A stretch of DNA of 55,394 nucleotides from J084 sp964471405 (GCA_964471405.1 CAYYGH010000009.1:1-55394); one strand, 5' to 3'; positions 1-7,904 are shown, numbered from the stretch's first letter. Notes: generated from the letters alone by a model not told the origin. Translations and numbers: made by a program.

Positions 1-1
1 C

Positions 2-52
2 GTGCTCACCTATTTCGCCCCCCGCGCCGCCCGCCTGCTGCGCGACAAATGA
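2..52 (+). CDS. C-terminal fragment of an unidentified protein
   Basis: An open frame runs from the left edge to a TGA at 50-52 and encodes the last 16 residues, VLTYFAPRAARLLRDK. The tail is basic and resembles the end of many short-chain dehydrogenases or membrane-associated proteins, but nothing in 16 residues identifies a family. It is convergent with the RiPP precursor genes that follow. Its identity matters because missing RiPP genes (transporter, protease) may lie to the left. Confidence 0.4.
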   Translation: MLTYFAPRAARLLRDK

Positions 53-124
53 GAACTCCGCCGCCCGGATCCCTTGGGACAGGACCGGGGGCGGAGTCCC
101 TATGACGAACCGTTCCCGGCTCTC

Positions 125-310
125 TCAGCCGTCGCCTTCCGGTTCGACGTCCAGAGGATTGACGTAAGTTATCCCCGTGGGACAGCCGATGGGGGCTCCG
201 GCTCCTGCGACCAGTGCCTGTTCACGTTCATCCAGCAGCCGTGCTACGCGACGGCCGAGAACCCGGCCGCCGTCCTGCCGTTTCCTTGTCCCATTCTTTA
301 CTTCAGCCAT
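125..310 (-). CDS. Putative graspetide (RiPP) precursor peptide A
   Basis: This is a 61-residue peptide. The ATG at 310 was chosen because it gives a leader of the same layout as the neighbouring peptides and has AAGGA immediately upstream; an in-frame ATG at 439 would add 43 residues of low-quality sequence. The leader core RVLGRRVAR (residues 17-25) matches precursors B, C and D, followed by an acidic helix-like stretch and an AGAG junction (about 35-38). The C-terminal core (about 39-61) is Gly/Pro-rich and acidic (GCPTGITYV...DVEPEGDG) and unlike B and C. It has one Cys, two Thr and four Asp/Glu but no Lys. It is last in the minus-strand row D-ligase-ligase-C-B-A. That it is a ligase substrate is inferred from leader similarity and position. 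Confidence 0.62.
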   Translation of the reverse strand: MAEVKNGTRKRQDGGRVLGRRVARLLDEREQALVAGAGAPIGCPTGITYVNPLDVEPEGDG

Positions 311-407
311 ATCCTTGACCCTTTTGAAAATGGTCCGGATCTTCCCTCCTGCAGGCGTGTCAGACCAGCCCGCAGCGCCCCTCTGCGCCGGGAAGTTCCT
401 GTTTCTG

Positions 408-584
408 CTACCAGTCGTTGCCGATATCGACCTTGCCACCCACGCAGGTCACGCAGGTCTCGCAGTTGAGCAGCTCCTTGTCATAGGGCCGCCCCCCACC
501 CGAGATCATGGCGATCTCCTGCACAGTGAGCTCCCGGGCAAGCCGCCGGCCCAGGACCCGAGCGCGATTTTTTGACTGCTGCAT
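408..584 (-). CDS. Putative graspetide (RiPP) precursor peptide B
   Basis: This is a 58-residue peptide starting at the ATG at 584, seven bases after a good AGAGGGG ribosome site. The leader holds RVLGRRLARELT (residues 9-20) and ends in SGGG (28-31). The core carries PYDKEL (33-38), CETCVTC (41-47), GGK (49-51) and an acidic tail. It is identical to precursor C at about 34 of 58 positions and has exactly the same length, so the two arose by tandem duplication. Possible cross-link donors are K36, T43, T46 and K51. Possible acceptors are D35, E37, E42, D53 and D57. All are conserved between B and C. The three cysteines are unusual for graspetides. The function is inferred from the adjacent MvdC/MvdD-like ligases. 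Confidence 0.72.
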   Translation of the reverse strand: MQQSKNRARVLGRRLARELTVQEIAMISGGGRPYDKELLNCETCVTCVGGKVDIGNDW

Positions 585-685
585 ACCAATTCCCCTCTTG
601 GCTATGATCCACGTGTCCACATAAACTTCCGCGGGAACCGTTTCCTCCCGCAATGGCCGATCCCAGAACCGGAAAGGGTGGACAA

Positions 686-862
686 CTATATCTCGTTTTG
701 CAGATCGAACTTTCCGCCATAACAGGTGATGCAGGTTTCACAGCCGATCAGCTCCTTGTCATAGGGACCACCGGCGCCTGAAACGAGCGCAACCTCCTTT
801 TTCGTCAACTCCCGCGCCACGCGACGACCGAGAACCCGCATCTTCACATCAGGCTTTTTCAT
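686..862 (-). CDS. Putative graspetide (RiPP) precursor peptide C
   Basis: This is a 58-residue peptide starting at the ATG at 862 behind a strong AAGGAGG site. Its leader RVLGRRVARELT (9-20) and SGAGG junction (28-32) match precursor B, and its core PYDKEL...CETCITC...GGKFD repeats the B pattern. It is the first gene after the internal promoter at 1003-1031 and so heads the C-B-A precursor unit. An in-frame ATG at 976, also preceded by GGGGAGG, would add 38 residues. I prefer 862 because it matches B in length and has its own strong ribosome site. Substrate status for the two ATP-grasp ligases upstream is inferred. Confidence 0.72.
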   Translation of the reverse strand: MKKPDVKMRVLGRRVARELTKKEVALVSGAGGPYDKELIGCETCITCYGGKFDLQNEI

Positions 863-1002
863 TGCTCCTCTCCTCCTTTTCGGATCAATCATGGGGGGCA
901 GCCGCCCACGCAGACGACGCAGAAGCGGCAAGTCCTGCTCCTGTCGACAATTCCGGCTGTGCTGGCAGGCCCCCATTGACACCTCCCCATCTAGGGGCTG
1001 AT

Positions 1003-1031
1003 ATTTTACCCTATTGATATATGAGAGTCAA
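1003..1031 (-). promoter_or_regulatory. Sigma-70-like promoter for precursors C-B-A
   Basis: Read on the minus strand, TTGACT (1031-1026) and TAAAAT (1008-1003) are separated by exactly 17 bases, one mismatch from consensus in each hexamer. The surroundings are AT-rich in an otherwise GC-rich window. The predicted start is near 996, about 130 bases before precursor C. It lies just after the stop of ATP-grasp ligase 1 (1074), so the precursors can be transcribed independently of the enzymes. Confidence 0.68.
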
Positions 1032-1073
1032 TATTAGCACACGCTCCTTTATATTTGTCCTCTTTTCAACCCC

Positions 1074-2207
1074 TCAGACTTCGACAACGGCCTTGCGTCC
1101 AGCCGCGATGTCGGCAAGACGGATCAAAGGCCTTTCCGGGCGATAAACAAACTCCGGATCACGACTCAGCAGGAAGCGGCAGAAGGCGTCAAGCAAAGGG
1201 ACATCGGGCAGGCGGAACTCGATCCACAACCATTGTCCCATCTCATTGACTTCAAGAAAGACGACCTCACCACCGGGCGTCACAATAAGATCCATGCAGC
1301 CGAACACGATCCCGAGTGCCTTCATGACAGCGCGGCAACGCGCCACCACATCCTCCGGAAGCGTAAGGGGAGAAAGCGGCAGTTCTTCAGGGAAGATGTT
1401 GCGCCAGTCCACCGCACCAGAGGGGTGATTCTGGGAGTCGATCCGGACCGCCACGGCATGCGCCCCCATGATGGTCAGGCGCACCTCATATGCCTTCGGG
1501 ACACGGCGCTGAAGGATGTTGGGCGTCGCGCGCAGCACTTCGTCATCGGGCAGATCTTTCTCCGAGACCGTGCTCGTAAGGGTCGCCAGCATACCGCCGT
1601 CCTCTTCCCAGCTGTTGACGGCAAAGGGCTTGTAGACGACGCCGGTCTCGCGATGGGCCTGCAGAAAAGCCCGTATTTCCCCGGGATCGTTGCTGACCAG
1701 CGTTTCGGGAATGGTCAGGCCGGCCGCCCGCGCAAGGCGCAACTGCAGCAGCTTGCTATCAGCGCGTCGGGCGGCAGCAAAGGGATTGACCCAGAAGGCA
1801 TCCGGTGCCACCGCATGCCAGAGCGCATTATGGAAAAAACGTAATTCCCGAGCCGCAAAGGCATGATCCTCCTTACTGACAACCGGCGGCGGCTGGGGCA
1901 TTCGGATACGGCGAGCCCATATGACATCGGCATCGCCAAGTTCTGCCGCGCCCTCCTCAAGCGCATATTCTGCGAGCGCCCGCGCCTCCTCATCCCCGCG
2001 CCGTTCCCCTTCGGCCGCCCGTTCCTCCACCTTGAGCCGCATGTGCCAGGATGGATCCTCCCCCGGCCCCAAGGCGATCGTCTGGCAGAGATGGTCAGGG
2101 TAGGCGGACGTGTAGAACAGGAGAGCCTCATGCCCGAGCCTTTCGAGGCCGCGGCGCACCGCTCGTGCGTGCACATCTTCTGCGATGGTAGCGATGACAA
2201 TCTTCAT
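1074..2207 (-). CDS. MvdC/MvdD-like ATP-grasp peptide ligase 1 (graspetide synthetase)
   Basis: This is a 377-residue ATP-grasp enzyme. ATP-grasp ligases of this class activate side-chain carboxylates of a precursor peptide as acyl-phosphates and join them to Ser/Thr hydroxyls or Lys amines. Visible family features are the pre-ATP-grasp block with WVNP and a K-x-x-Q-L helix (139-156), IPETLVSNDP (166-175), the nucleotide lysine in VVYKPF (190-195), and the metal-binding E-x-N in FLEVNEMGQWLWIE (317-330). The start codon overlaps the stop of ligase 2 by four bases, so the two are translationally coupled. Precursors C, B and A follow and precursor D lies upstream. Family membership is recognised from motifs; the bond type formed is not predictable here. 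Confidence 0.8.
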   Translation of the reverse strand: MKIVIATIAEDVHARAVRRGLERLGHEALLFYTSAYPDHLCQTIALGPGEDPSWHMRLKVEERAAEGERRGDEEARALAEYALEEGAAELGDADVIWARRIRMPQPPPVVSKEDHAFAARELRFFHNALWHAVAPDAFWVNPFAAARRADSKLLQLRLARAAGLTIPETLVSNDPGEIRAFLQAHRETGVVYKPFAVNSWEEDGGMLATLTSTVSEKDLPDDEVLRATPNILQRRVPKAYEVRLTIMGAHAVAVRIDSQNHPSGAVDWRNIFPEELPLSPLTLPEDVVARCRAVMKALGIVFGCMDLIVTPGGEVVFLEVNEMGQWLWIEFRLPDVPLLDAFCRFLLSRDPEFVYRPERPLIRLADIAAGRKAVVEV

Positions 2208-3319
2208 GCCGGTGCTTCCTCCCTTTTCGGCTTCCGGAAGTTTTCAAGCCTGAGACTGCGTCGGAACGCCTCCCCGGCCCCTGGAAAGCCGGCATCCGCC
2301 TCCCACAACAGGCCGCAGAAATGAGCAAGCATCGGCAGCTCCGGACAGGCCTCCTCCAGCCAGAGGAACTGACCGGCCTCGTTGATTTCCAGAAAAACCC
2401 ACTCATTTTCAGGCGTGCGAATCAGATCCAGACAGCCAAATCGCAGGTCAAGGAGCTGCATGAGACGCCGGATACCCTCTTCCACGTCATGGGGTAGACG
2501 GACCGGTCTAATCCTGAGGCGTTGAGAGGGGATGGCTTTCCAGTCCACCGAACCGGCCGGCAGATCCCCTCCTATCTCGACTGCGACGATGCAGCGACCG
2601 AAAACCGTCACCCGCACATCCGCAGCCTTCCTGATCGGCTCCTGATAGATTCCCGGCGCTGCGCGCAGCATGGTCGTGTCTTCAAGTTGTGCAAGGGTCA
2701 CGAGCTGGGCGTGGATTGCAAGCCGATCCCCCTCTTGCTCCCAGTTGAACGGGGCAAAGGGCTTGTAGACCGCACATCCTCCGAGTGCGGCCACAAAGGC
2801 CCGTATCTGCTCCGGATCATTGCCCATGAGCGTGCGTGGAATGCGCCAGCCCGCATTGGCGGCCTCCTGGAGCTGCCAGGCTTTGCGCTCCGCTCTGCGC
2901 GCCGCCTGCGGATGGTTCACCCAGAACCCACGGGGCCAGATCACCGCCAAAGCGCTCTGCCAAAAACACTCCGCCTCACGCTCGGCAAAGCGCCGATCAG
3001 CCGGATCACCGAGATTGCTGTGCGCCAGGCCGGTGCGTCGCAGCCAGATGCGCACGCCTTCTCCACTGCCGCTCCAGTCCGTGATCAGAACGCTTTCCTG
3101 ATGAGATCCTGCCCCAGATTCTCGCCCTTGCAAGCCGGCACCGAGGAGCAGACAGCGCGGTGCGGCATTCAGCAGTGCGCGCGTATCAATCGTGGTGACG
3201 ATTCCACCCAAGGCATGCCATGCGCGGACCACCACCTGCGCATGCGTGTCGCCTTGAGACGTAAAAATGATCAGATGGTGGTCGCTATCGCCTGAGGCAT
3301 GTGGAAAGGATGCGGGCAT
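2204..3319 (-). CDS. MvdC/MvdD-like ATP-grasp peptide ligase 2 (graspetide synthetase)
   Basis: This 371-residue ATP-grasp ligase is a distant paralogue of its neighbour with the same landmarks: FWVNHPQAA and K-A-W-Q-L (132-150), IPRTLMGNDPEQIRAF (160-175), AVYKPF (183-188), and FLEINEAGQFLWLE (309-322) with the E-x-N metal ligands. The start at 3319 follows GAGGG. An extra dozen N-terminal residues precede the first beta strand (HHLIIF). In microviridin pathways two ATP-grasp enzymes divide ester and amide formation, so a pair here suggests two bond types or two substrate sets. That division is inference. Precursor D lies 76 bases upstream and is probably co-transcribed. Confidence 0.8.
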   Translation of the reverse strand: MPASFPHASGDSDHHLIIFTSQGDTHAQVVVRAWHALGGIVTTIDTRALLNAAPRCLLLGAGLQGRESGAGSHQESVLITDWSGSGEGVRIWLRRTGLAHSNLGDPADRRFAEREAECFWQSALAVIWPRGFWVNHPQAARRAERKAWQLQEAANAGWRIPRTLMGNDPEQIRAFVAALGGCAVYKPFAPFNWEQEGDRLAIHAQLVTLAQLEDTTMLRAAPGIYQEPIRKAADVRVTVFGRCIVAVEIGGDLPAGSVDWKAIPSQRLRIRPVRLPHDVEEGIRRLMQLLDLRFGCLDLIRTPENEWVFLEINEAGQFLWLEEACPELPMLAHFCGLLWEADAGFPGAGEAFRRSLRLENFRKPKREEAPA

Positions 3320-3395
3320 GAACGCCCTCTAGTCCCCTGCTGGCGAGAAAGAGGAAAGAGGGAAGGATGCCCTTCCCCCTCACCTGCTGCTGGAT

Positions 3396-3590
3396 CTAGT
3401 ATCGGTATCCCGACGAGTCGCATTTCACGACGAGATTGCCATTCTCATCATAATATGCGGTGGTGGCGAAGGTGCCACCCGAGCAGAACTGATCGAAATA
3501 GGTCCCGCCCCCACCGACACGTGACACTTCCTCTTCCGCCAGAGGCCGTGCCAGTCTGCGACCCAGTGTCTGAATGCGGATATCCGTCAT
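3396..3590 (-). CDS. Putative graspetide (RiPP) precursor peptide D
   Basis: This 64-residue peptide starts at the ATG at 3590 behind GGAAGGGAAGGG. The leader core TLGRRLARPL (8-17) and the acidic EEE-V run into a GGGG junction (26-29), as in precursors A-C. The core (30-64) is different: Thr/Tyr/Gly-rich with FATTAYYDENGN in the middle, two Cys, one Lys (56) and Asp/Glu at 33, 48, 49 and 58. It is the first gene of the minus-strand row, directly before the ligase pair. That four peptides with one leader but three kinds of core flank one ligase pair suggests a leader-guided, core-tolerant system. Export or processing is unknown. Confidence 0.66.
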   Translation of the reverse strand: MTDIRIQTLGRRLARPLAEEEVSRVGGGGTYFDQFCSGGTFATTAYYDENGNLVVKCDSSGYRY

Positions 3591-3906
3591 GACAGTTTCC
3601 CTTCCCTTCCATGTTACCGGAATGTCCGAGGCCTTTCGGCCAGGAGCCGAACCCCCTCCCCGGACATGAGCATTGTGTGCTCGGTGAAATTGCTTCGCAA
3701 ATCACAATTGCGTGAGAAATCTTGATCTCTGGTATGAAGAAAACTGTCTGGCATCTCTGCTTGCGAACACATTGGGCCGTTCAGGAGATGATCCCTAAAC
3801 GCAAGCATGAATTGCCTTCACGGCATCGGAGCGCAGAAACTGGCTGTGAAGGCTGCAGGAAAAGTCCGTTCCGCAGATCGGACCCGTCAGGGGAGGAGAT
3901 CGGATC

Positions 3907-5784
3907 ATGACTCGCACACTCGGCATCAAGGGACGCGACAACGATAACGACCCCAACCGGCAGAAATCTCCGCAGCCGCAGGGAGCCTTCACCCGTCGCA
4001 GCATTCTCAGGGCAGGTGCCGCCGGGGCGTTGGCCGCACCCCTCGTCCCGGGTCTCATGGCGCAAGCCCAGGAAAAGGCCCAGCAAAAGGAGCCCGGGGC
4101 GGCCGAGGTGGCCGCCTGCGGGCGGGTTGTCGATCTTCCGCTCACCGAGCATGAGACCGAGCAGCTTGCCCGCACCATCGAGCAGAATCTGGCGGCCATC
4201 CGGGCCCTGCGCGGCCTGCACCTTGAAAATGATCTTGCGCCCGCCACCGTCTTCCGGCCGCTGCCCAATGGTGAGGCTCCACCTGCCGTCAAGCCGGGCG
4301 TGCGCGGCATCAGGGCCGAAACACGCCGCAAGCCGGGCAGTGAGGAGGATGTGGCCTTCGCCTCGCTCGCCGATCTCGGTCACTGGATTCGCACGAAACA
4401 GATCTCCTCGCGCGAGCTCACCCGGCTCTATCTCGACCGCATTGCCCGCTACGACCCGCTGCTGCTCGCCTTCATCACGGTGACCGATGAGCTTGCGATG
4501 AAGGAGGCGGCGGCACGCGACGAGGAAACGGCGAAGGGGCGGATCCGCGGGCCGCTGCACGGCATCCCCTACGGGCTGAAGGATCTCGTGGATACGGCCG
4601 GGATCCGCACGACCTGGGGCGCCATGCCCTACAAGGACCGCGTACCGGCACACGATGCGGCGGTCGTGGAGAAGCTGCGCGCGGCGGGCGCCGTGCTCCT
4701 CGGCAAGACCACCGACGGCGCCATCGCCTATGGCGACATCTGGTTCGGCGGCAAGACACGCAATCCCTGGAATCCGCTCGAAGGCTCAAGCGGGTCATCG
4801 GCCGGCTCCGCGAGTGCCACCGCCGCCGGGCTCGTCGCCTTTTCCATCGGCACCGAGACCCTGGGCTCGATCGTCTCGCCATCGAACCGCTGCGGCGTCG
4901 TGGGGCTCAGGCCCACCTTCGGGCGGGTGTCACGCCACGGGGCGATGGCGCTGTGCTGGTCGCTCGACAAGATCGGTCCGATCTGCCGCCATGTCGCGGA
5001 TACGGCGCTGGTGCTTGCGGCCATCAACGGCTTCGATCCGCGCGATGCCGGCTCAATCGCGGCCGACTTCGGGTGGAATGCGGCCCGCAAGAAGAAGAGC
5101 CTGCGCATCGCCTATGACGAGGCCTGGTTCAAGGACGCGGCGGACACGGACAAGGCCGCACTCGCCGCACTGAAGACCATGCCGGACGTCGCTCTCAAAT
5201 CCGTCTCCCTGCCGGACTGGCCCTATTCCGCGCTGTTTTCGGTTGTCGAGGTGGAGGCGGCGGCGGCCTTTCAGGAGCTGACGCTCTCGGGCCGCGACGA
5301 CCTCATGGTCTGGCAGGACGACGAGGCCTGGCCCAACACCTGGCGCAGGGCCCACTTCTTTCCGGCGGTGGATTTCGTCAATGCCCAGCGCTTCCGGCGG
5401 CGGATCATGAAGATGATGTGGGAGAAGCTGGACCGGGCCGGCATCGATGCCCTGATCAGCCCGAACTATGCCGGCAATCTGCTCGTGATCACGAATTTCA
5501 CCGGCCATCCCTGCCTCACGCTTCCTGCCGGCTTCATCGAAACCCCCACCCGCACCGGCTTCGGCAATGCGCAAGACGAGCACGCGCCCCGCTTCACGGT
5601 CCCACGCAATGTGACACTGTGGGGGCCGCTGTTCCGGGAGGACCGGCTGCTTGCCATCGGCATGCGTCTTGAGCAGGCGCTGGGGCTCACGCCAAAGCTG
5701 CGTCCGCCACTTCAGCGCTGGATGCAGGAATATGGCGGCAAGGCTCCGCCCCTGCCGCAGCCGCCGGCCGAAAAGACGGCGTGA
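3907..5784 (+). CDS. Tat-exported amidase-signature family hydrolase
   Basis: This 625-residue amidase would hydrolyse a C-N amide bond through the Ser-cisSer-Lys triad. K225 (YGLKD), S298 in the GSSGSSAG loop and S321 in GTETLGSIV align with the family's catalytic residues. The N-terminus carries a twin-arginine motif, TRRSIL (29-34), and an Ala-rich hydrophobic segment ending near AQA, so the enzyme is probably exported folded to the periplasm. The ATG follows GGGGAGGAG. It is transcribed away from the RiPP row across about 300 bases. The substrate is unknown. GatA is unlikely because of the signal peptide and the absence of gatB/gatC. Confidence 0.85.
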   Translation: MTRTLGIKGRDNDNDPNRQKSPQPQGAFTRRSILRAGAAGALAAPLVPGLMAQAQEKAQQKEPGAAEVAACGRVVDLPLTEHETEQLARTIEQNLAAIRALRGLHLENDLAPATVFRPLPNGEAPPAVKPGVRGIRAETRRKPGSEEDVAFASLADLGHWIRTKQISSRELTRLYLDRIARYDPLLLAFITVTDELAMKEAAARDEETAKGRIRGPLHGIPYGLKDLVDTAGIRTTWGAMPYKDRVPAHDAAVVEKLRAAGAVLLGKTTDGAIAYGDIWFGGKTRNPWNPLEGSSGSSAGSASATAAGLVAFSIGTETLGSIVSPSNRCGVVGLRPTFGRVSRHGAMALCWSLDKIGPICRHVADTALVLAAINGFDPRDAGSIAADFGWNAARKKKSLRIAYDEAWFKDAADTDKAALAALKTMPDVALKSVSLPDWPYSALFSVVEVEAAAAFQELTLSGRDDLMVWQDDEAWPNTWRRAHFFPAVDFVNAQRFRRRIMKMMWEKLDRAGIDALISPNYAGNLLVITNFTGHPCLTLPAGFIETPTRTGFGNAQDEHAPRFTVPRNVTLWGPLFREDRLLAIGMRLEQALGLTPKLRPPLQRWMQEYGGKAPPLPQPPAEKTA

Positions 5785-5898
5785 TGGCCCGTTTCCGGAG
5801 GGCATGCCTTGCGGGAAAGGATGGGCGTGTCCTTGACATGGGCACCCCCCGCCCTGCGGCGTCCGGCAGATCGCAAGACCCCGGGAAAGGAACCGATG

Positions 5899-6378
5899 TC
5901 AGGGCGCGGGCGCCCGGCCCGGCTGGTCGCTGCCCTCACCGGCCACCAGCAGGCGCTCGGAGGGAGCGACACGCCGCCACACCTGCTTGCGGCAGAAGAC
6001 GAGCAGACAGCCGCGCACTTCGAGGCGGTTGGCGTCCAGCAGCCGCAGCCGCCCGCGGTAAACGGAGCCGGTGCGCGGATCGATGATCCGGCCCTTGAAT
6101 TTCGGGGCCTGCAGCGGCGCAAAATTCACCAGCACGAGACGACCATTGAGCTCCGCCTTCTTGGCGTGAGCCACGCGGCCGCACAGAAGATCCGAAAAGC
6201 CGAGCGGCGAACCGTCTTCCGCACAGCCGTAAAGCTCGACAAGCGACCCCTTCCCATCCGTCTGCCACAGACCGGTCAGCGCCATGGGATCGGACAGCTC
6301 ATCACCCCGGGCCTCCGCCCAGACTGCTGCGAAGAGAGCGGCCAGTCCCCCAAGAATGATCGTGCGCACCGCTTTCAC
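5899..6378 (-). CDS. DUF2147 family secreted protein
   Basis: This is a protein of 159 residues if the GTG at 6378 is used, which has AAAGGGA at correct spacing and opens directly into a signal peptide (TIILGGLAALFAAVWAEA). The mature part begins with GLWQTDGKGSLVELYGC, the hallmark of DUF2147, and continues through G-R-I-I-D-P-x-T-G-x-x-Y-R-G. The family is a small beta-rich envelope domain of unknown role. The in-frame ATG at 6558 would prepend 60 implausible residues. It sits 176 bases downstream of the monooxygenase on the same strand. Confidence 0.72.
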   Translation of the reverse strand: MKAVRTIILGGLAALFAAVWAEARGDELSDPMALTGLWQTDGKGSLVELYGCAEDGSPLGFSDLLCGRVAHAKKAELNGRLVLVNFAPLQAPKFKGRIIDPRTGSVYRGRLRLLDANRLEVRGCLLVFCRKQVWRRVAPSERLLVAGEGSDQPGRAPAP

Positions 6379-6554
6379 GCGATCCCTTTCCGTTTTGCAC
6401 CACATAGCCCCGGCCATGACTTCCTGACAAGAGGAGCCGCGCGGCTCGTTGCTACCGGTGAAATGCGACCAAACTGCGGCATGCCGCGAACGGCCGGATG
6501 CATCCGGGGCAGGTGTCCTGCCTCCTCCGGCAACTTCTTTCCCGCCTGCCGGTG

Positions 6555-7904
6555 TCAATAGACGGGGCGCTGGGCGCAGGCATGGAGGAAATCGGGATCC
6601 GGTTCCTCCCGGCGCGGGAGCGGCGGCGGAGAGCCTTTCATCCGATGGCGGGCATACCAGCGCACCAGGGGCAGGCGACGCATGGCACGGCGCATCTGGC
6701 GGATCTGATGGTGCGGATCGGCGAGATGGCTTGTCGGGGGCTTCACTCCCATGGCGCGCAGCACGTCACCAAGCGGCCAGGCGATCTCCTCCTGCAGCCG
6801 GATCAGACGGGCGACCAGTTCCGCCGCCGGTGTGAGCAAGGGGCCGAAACCGTAGCGCGGCTGGCTCCAGCCAATGAGATACAGATGCCGAAAGCCCGGC
6901 ACCATCAGACCGCCGTAGGCCTTCACCACGGGCCCTTCGACCGGCGCCATCTCGGGTGGCAGAAAGGGAAAATCGACGTAATAGCCGGTCGCGGCGATGA
7001 CCAGATCCACCTCTGTTGCGCTGCCGTCCACGAACACGACTTTGCGACCATCGAACCGCGCGATGTCCGGATGGGGTGTGATGCGACCGTGCTTCAGGTA
7101 ATGCAGGATCTCGGTGGAGATCGTGGGGTGGTGGTCGAAAAGGTCGTGGTCAGGCCGGGGCAGGCCGTAGCGGCGATAGTCTCCGACGGCTATGCGGATG
7201 AGGCCCTTCAGCACGATCTTCTGCAGCCAGACCGGCATGAGAGGGTGGATCAGCTCGGCTGTCGGGACGCCGAAGAAGGTCTTGGGCATGAACCAGTAGC
7301 CGCGCCGGAGCGACAGATGGGCCTCAACCGCACTGCGGGCGGCCTCCGAGACGATGTCGCAGGCCGAATTGCCGCCACCGATTACCAGCACGCGGCGGCC
7401 GCGCAGCTGATCGGGGTGACGATAGTCCTTGGAATGGATCAGCTCGCCCGCGAATGTCCCGGGGATCTTCGGCATCCGGCGCGACCAGTGATGCCCGTTC
7501 GCCACCAGCACGCCCCTGTAGCGGCGGCGGCTGCCATCGGCAAAGCTTGCCTCGTAGCCCGCTTCACCCACCGGCCGCACCCACAGGACGCGGGTGTTGA
7601 AACGGATGGCCTCCAGCAGACCGAAATGCCTGGCATAATCCTCCAGATAGGCGAGCATCTGGGCCCGGGAGGGAAAATCGGGGGTGCCCTCCGGCATGGG
7701 ATAGTCCGGAAACTCCGTGGTCCGGCGGGAAGAGATGATGTGCACTCCCTCATAGACCCCATGCCGCCAGTTCCCGCCGACACCCGAGTCCGCTTCCACC
7801 TGCTCGTAAGGGATGCCGTGAGCCTTCAGCGCCTTTGCCATCGCCAGCCCGACCGGCCCCGCACCGATGATGAGAAACCGATTCCCGCCGCCGGCTTCCG
7901 CCAT
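6555..7904 (-). CDS. Flavin-containing monooxygenase-like oxidoreductase
   Basis: This 449-residue FAD/NADPH enzyme has an N-terminal Rossmann fingerprint (FLIIGAGPVGLAMAKAL), the FMO/BVMO identifying motif F-x-G-x-x-x-H-S-x-x-Y-R (FAGELIHSKDYR) and a second dinucleotide fold, GGGNSACDIV. Such enzymes insert one oxygen atom from O2 into soft nucleophiles or ketones. The ATG at 7904 was chosen for its AGGAGGAGAGG ribosome site; the frame is open for 24 codons further upstream. It lies downstream of rodA on the same strand, 96 bases away, without an obvious functional link. The substrate cannot be told from sequence. Confidence 0.83.
   Translation of the reverse strand: MAEAGGGNRFLIIGAGPVGLAMAKALKAHGIPYEQVEADSGVGGNWRHGVYEGVHIISSRRTTEFPDYPMPEGTPDFPSRAQMLAYLEDYARHFGLLEAIRFNTRVLWVRPVGEAGYEASFADGSRRRYRGVLVANGHHWSRRMPKIPGTFAGELIHSKDYRHPDQLRGRRVLVIGGGNSACDIVSEAARSAVEAHLSLRRGYWFMPKTFFGVPTAELIHPLMPVWLQKIVLKGLIRIAVGDYRRYGLPRPDHDLFDHHPTISTEILHYLKHGRITPHPDIARFDGRKVVFVDGSATEVDLVIAATGYYVDFPFLPPEMAPVEGPVVKAYGGLMVPGFRHLYLIGWSQPRYGFGPLLTPAAELVARLIRLQEEIAWPLGDVLRAMGVKPPTSHLADPHHQIRQMRRAMRRLPLVRWYARHRMKGSPPPLPRREEPDPDFLHACAQRPVY

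Noticed and set aside
863..976. N-terminal extension of precursor C from the ATG at 976
   Set aside because: Not used as the primary start because the paralogue B starts at the position matching 862 and 862 has its own strong ribosome site; kept as a finding.
3660..3740. Promoter for precursor D (TTGCGA-N17-CACAAT on the minus strand) and a TTGC/GCAA inverted repeat
   Set aside because: The region is AT-richer and must contain the start signal, but the hexamers are too weak to list as a feature.
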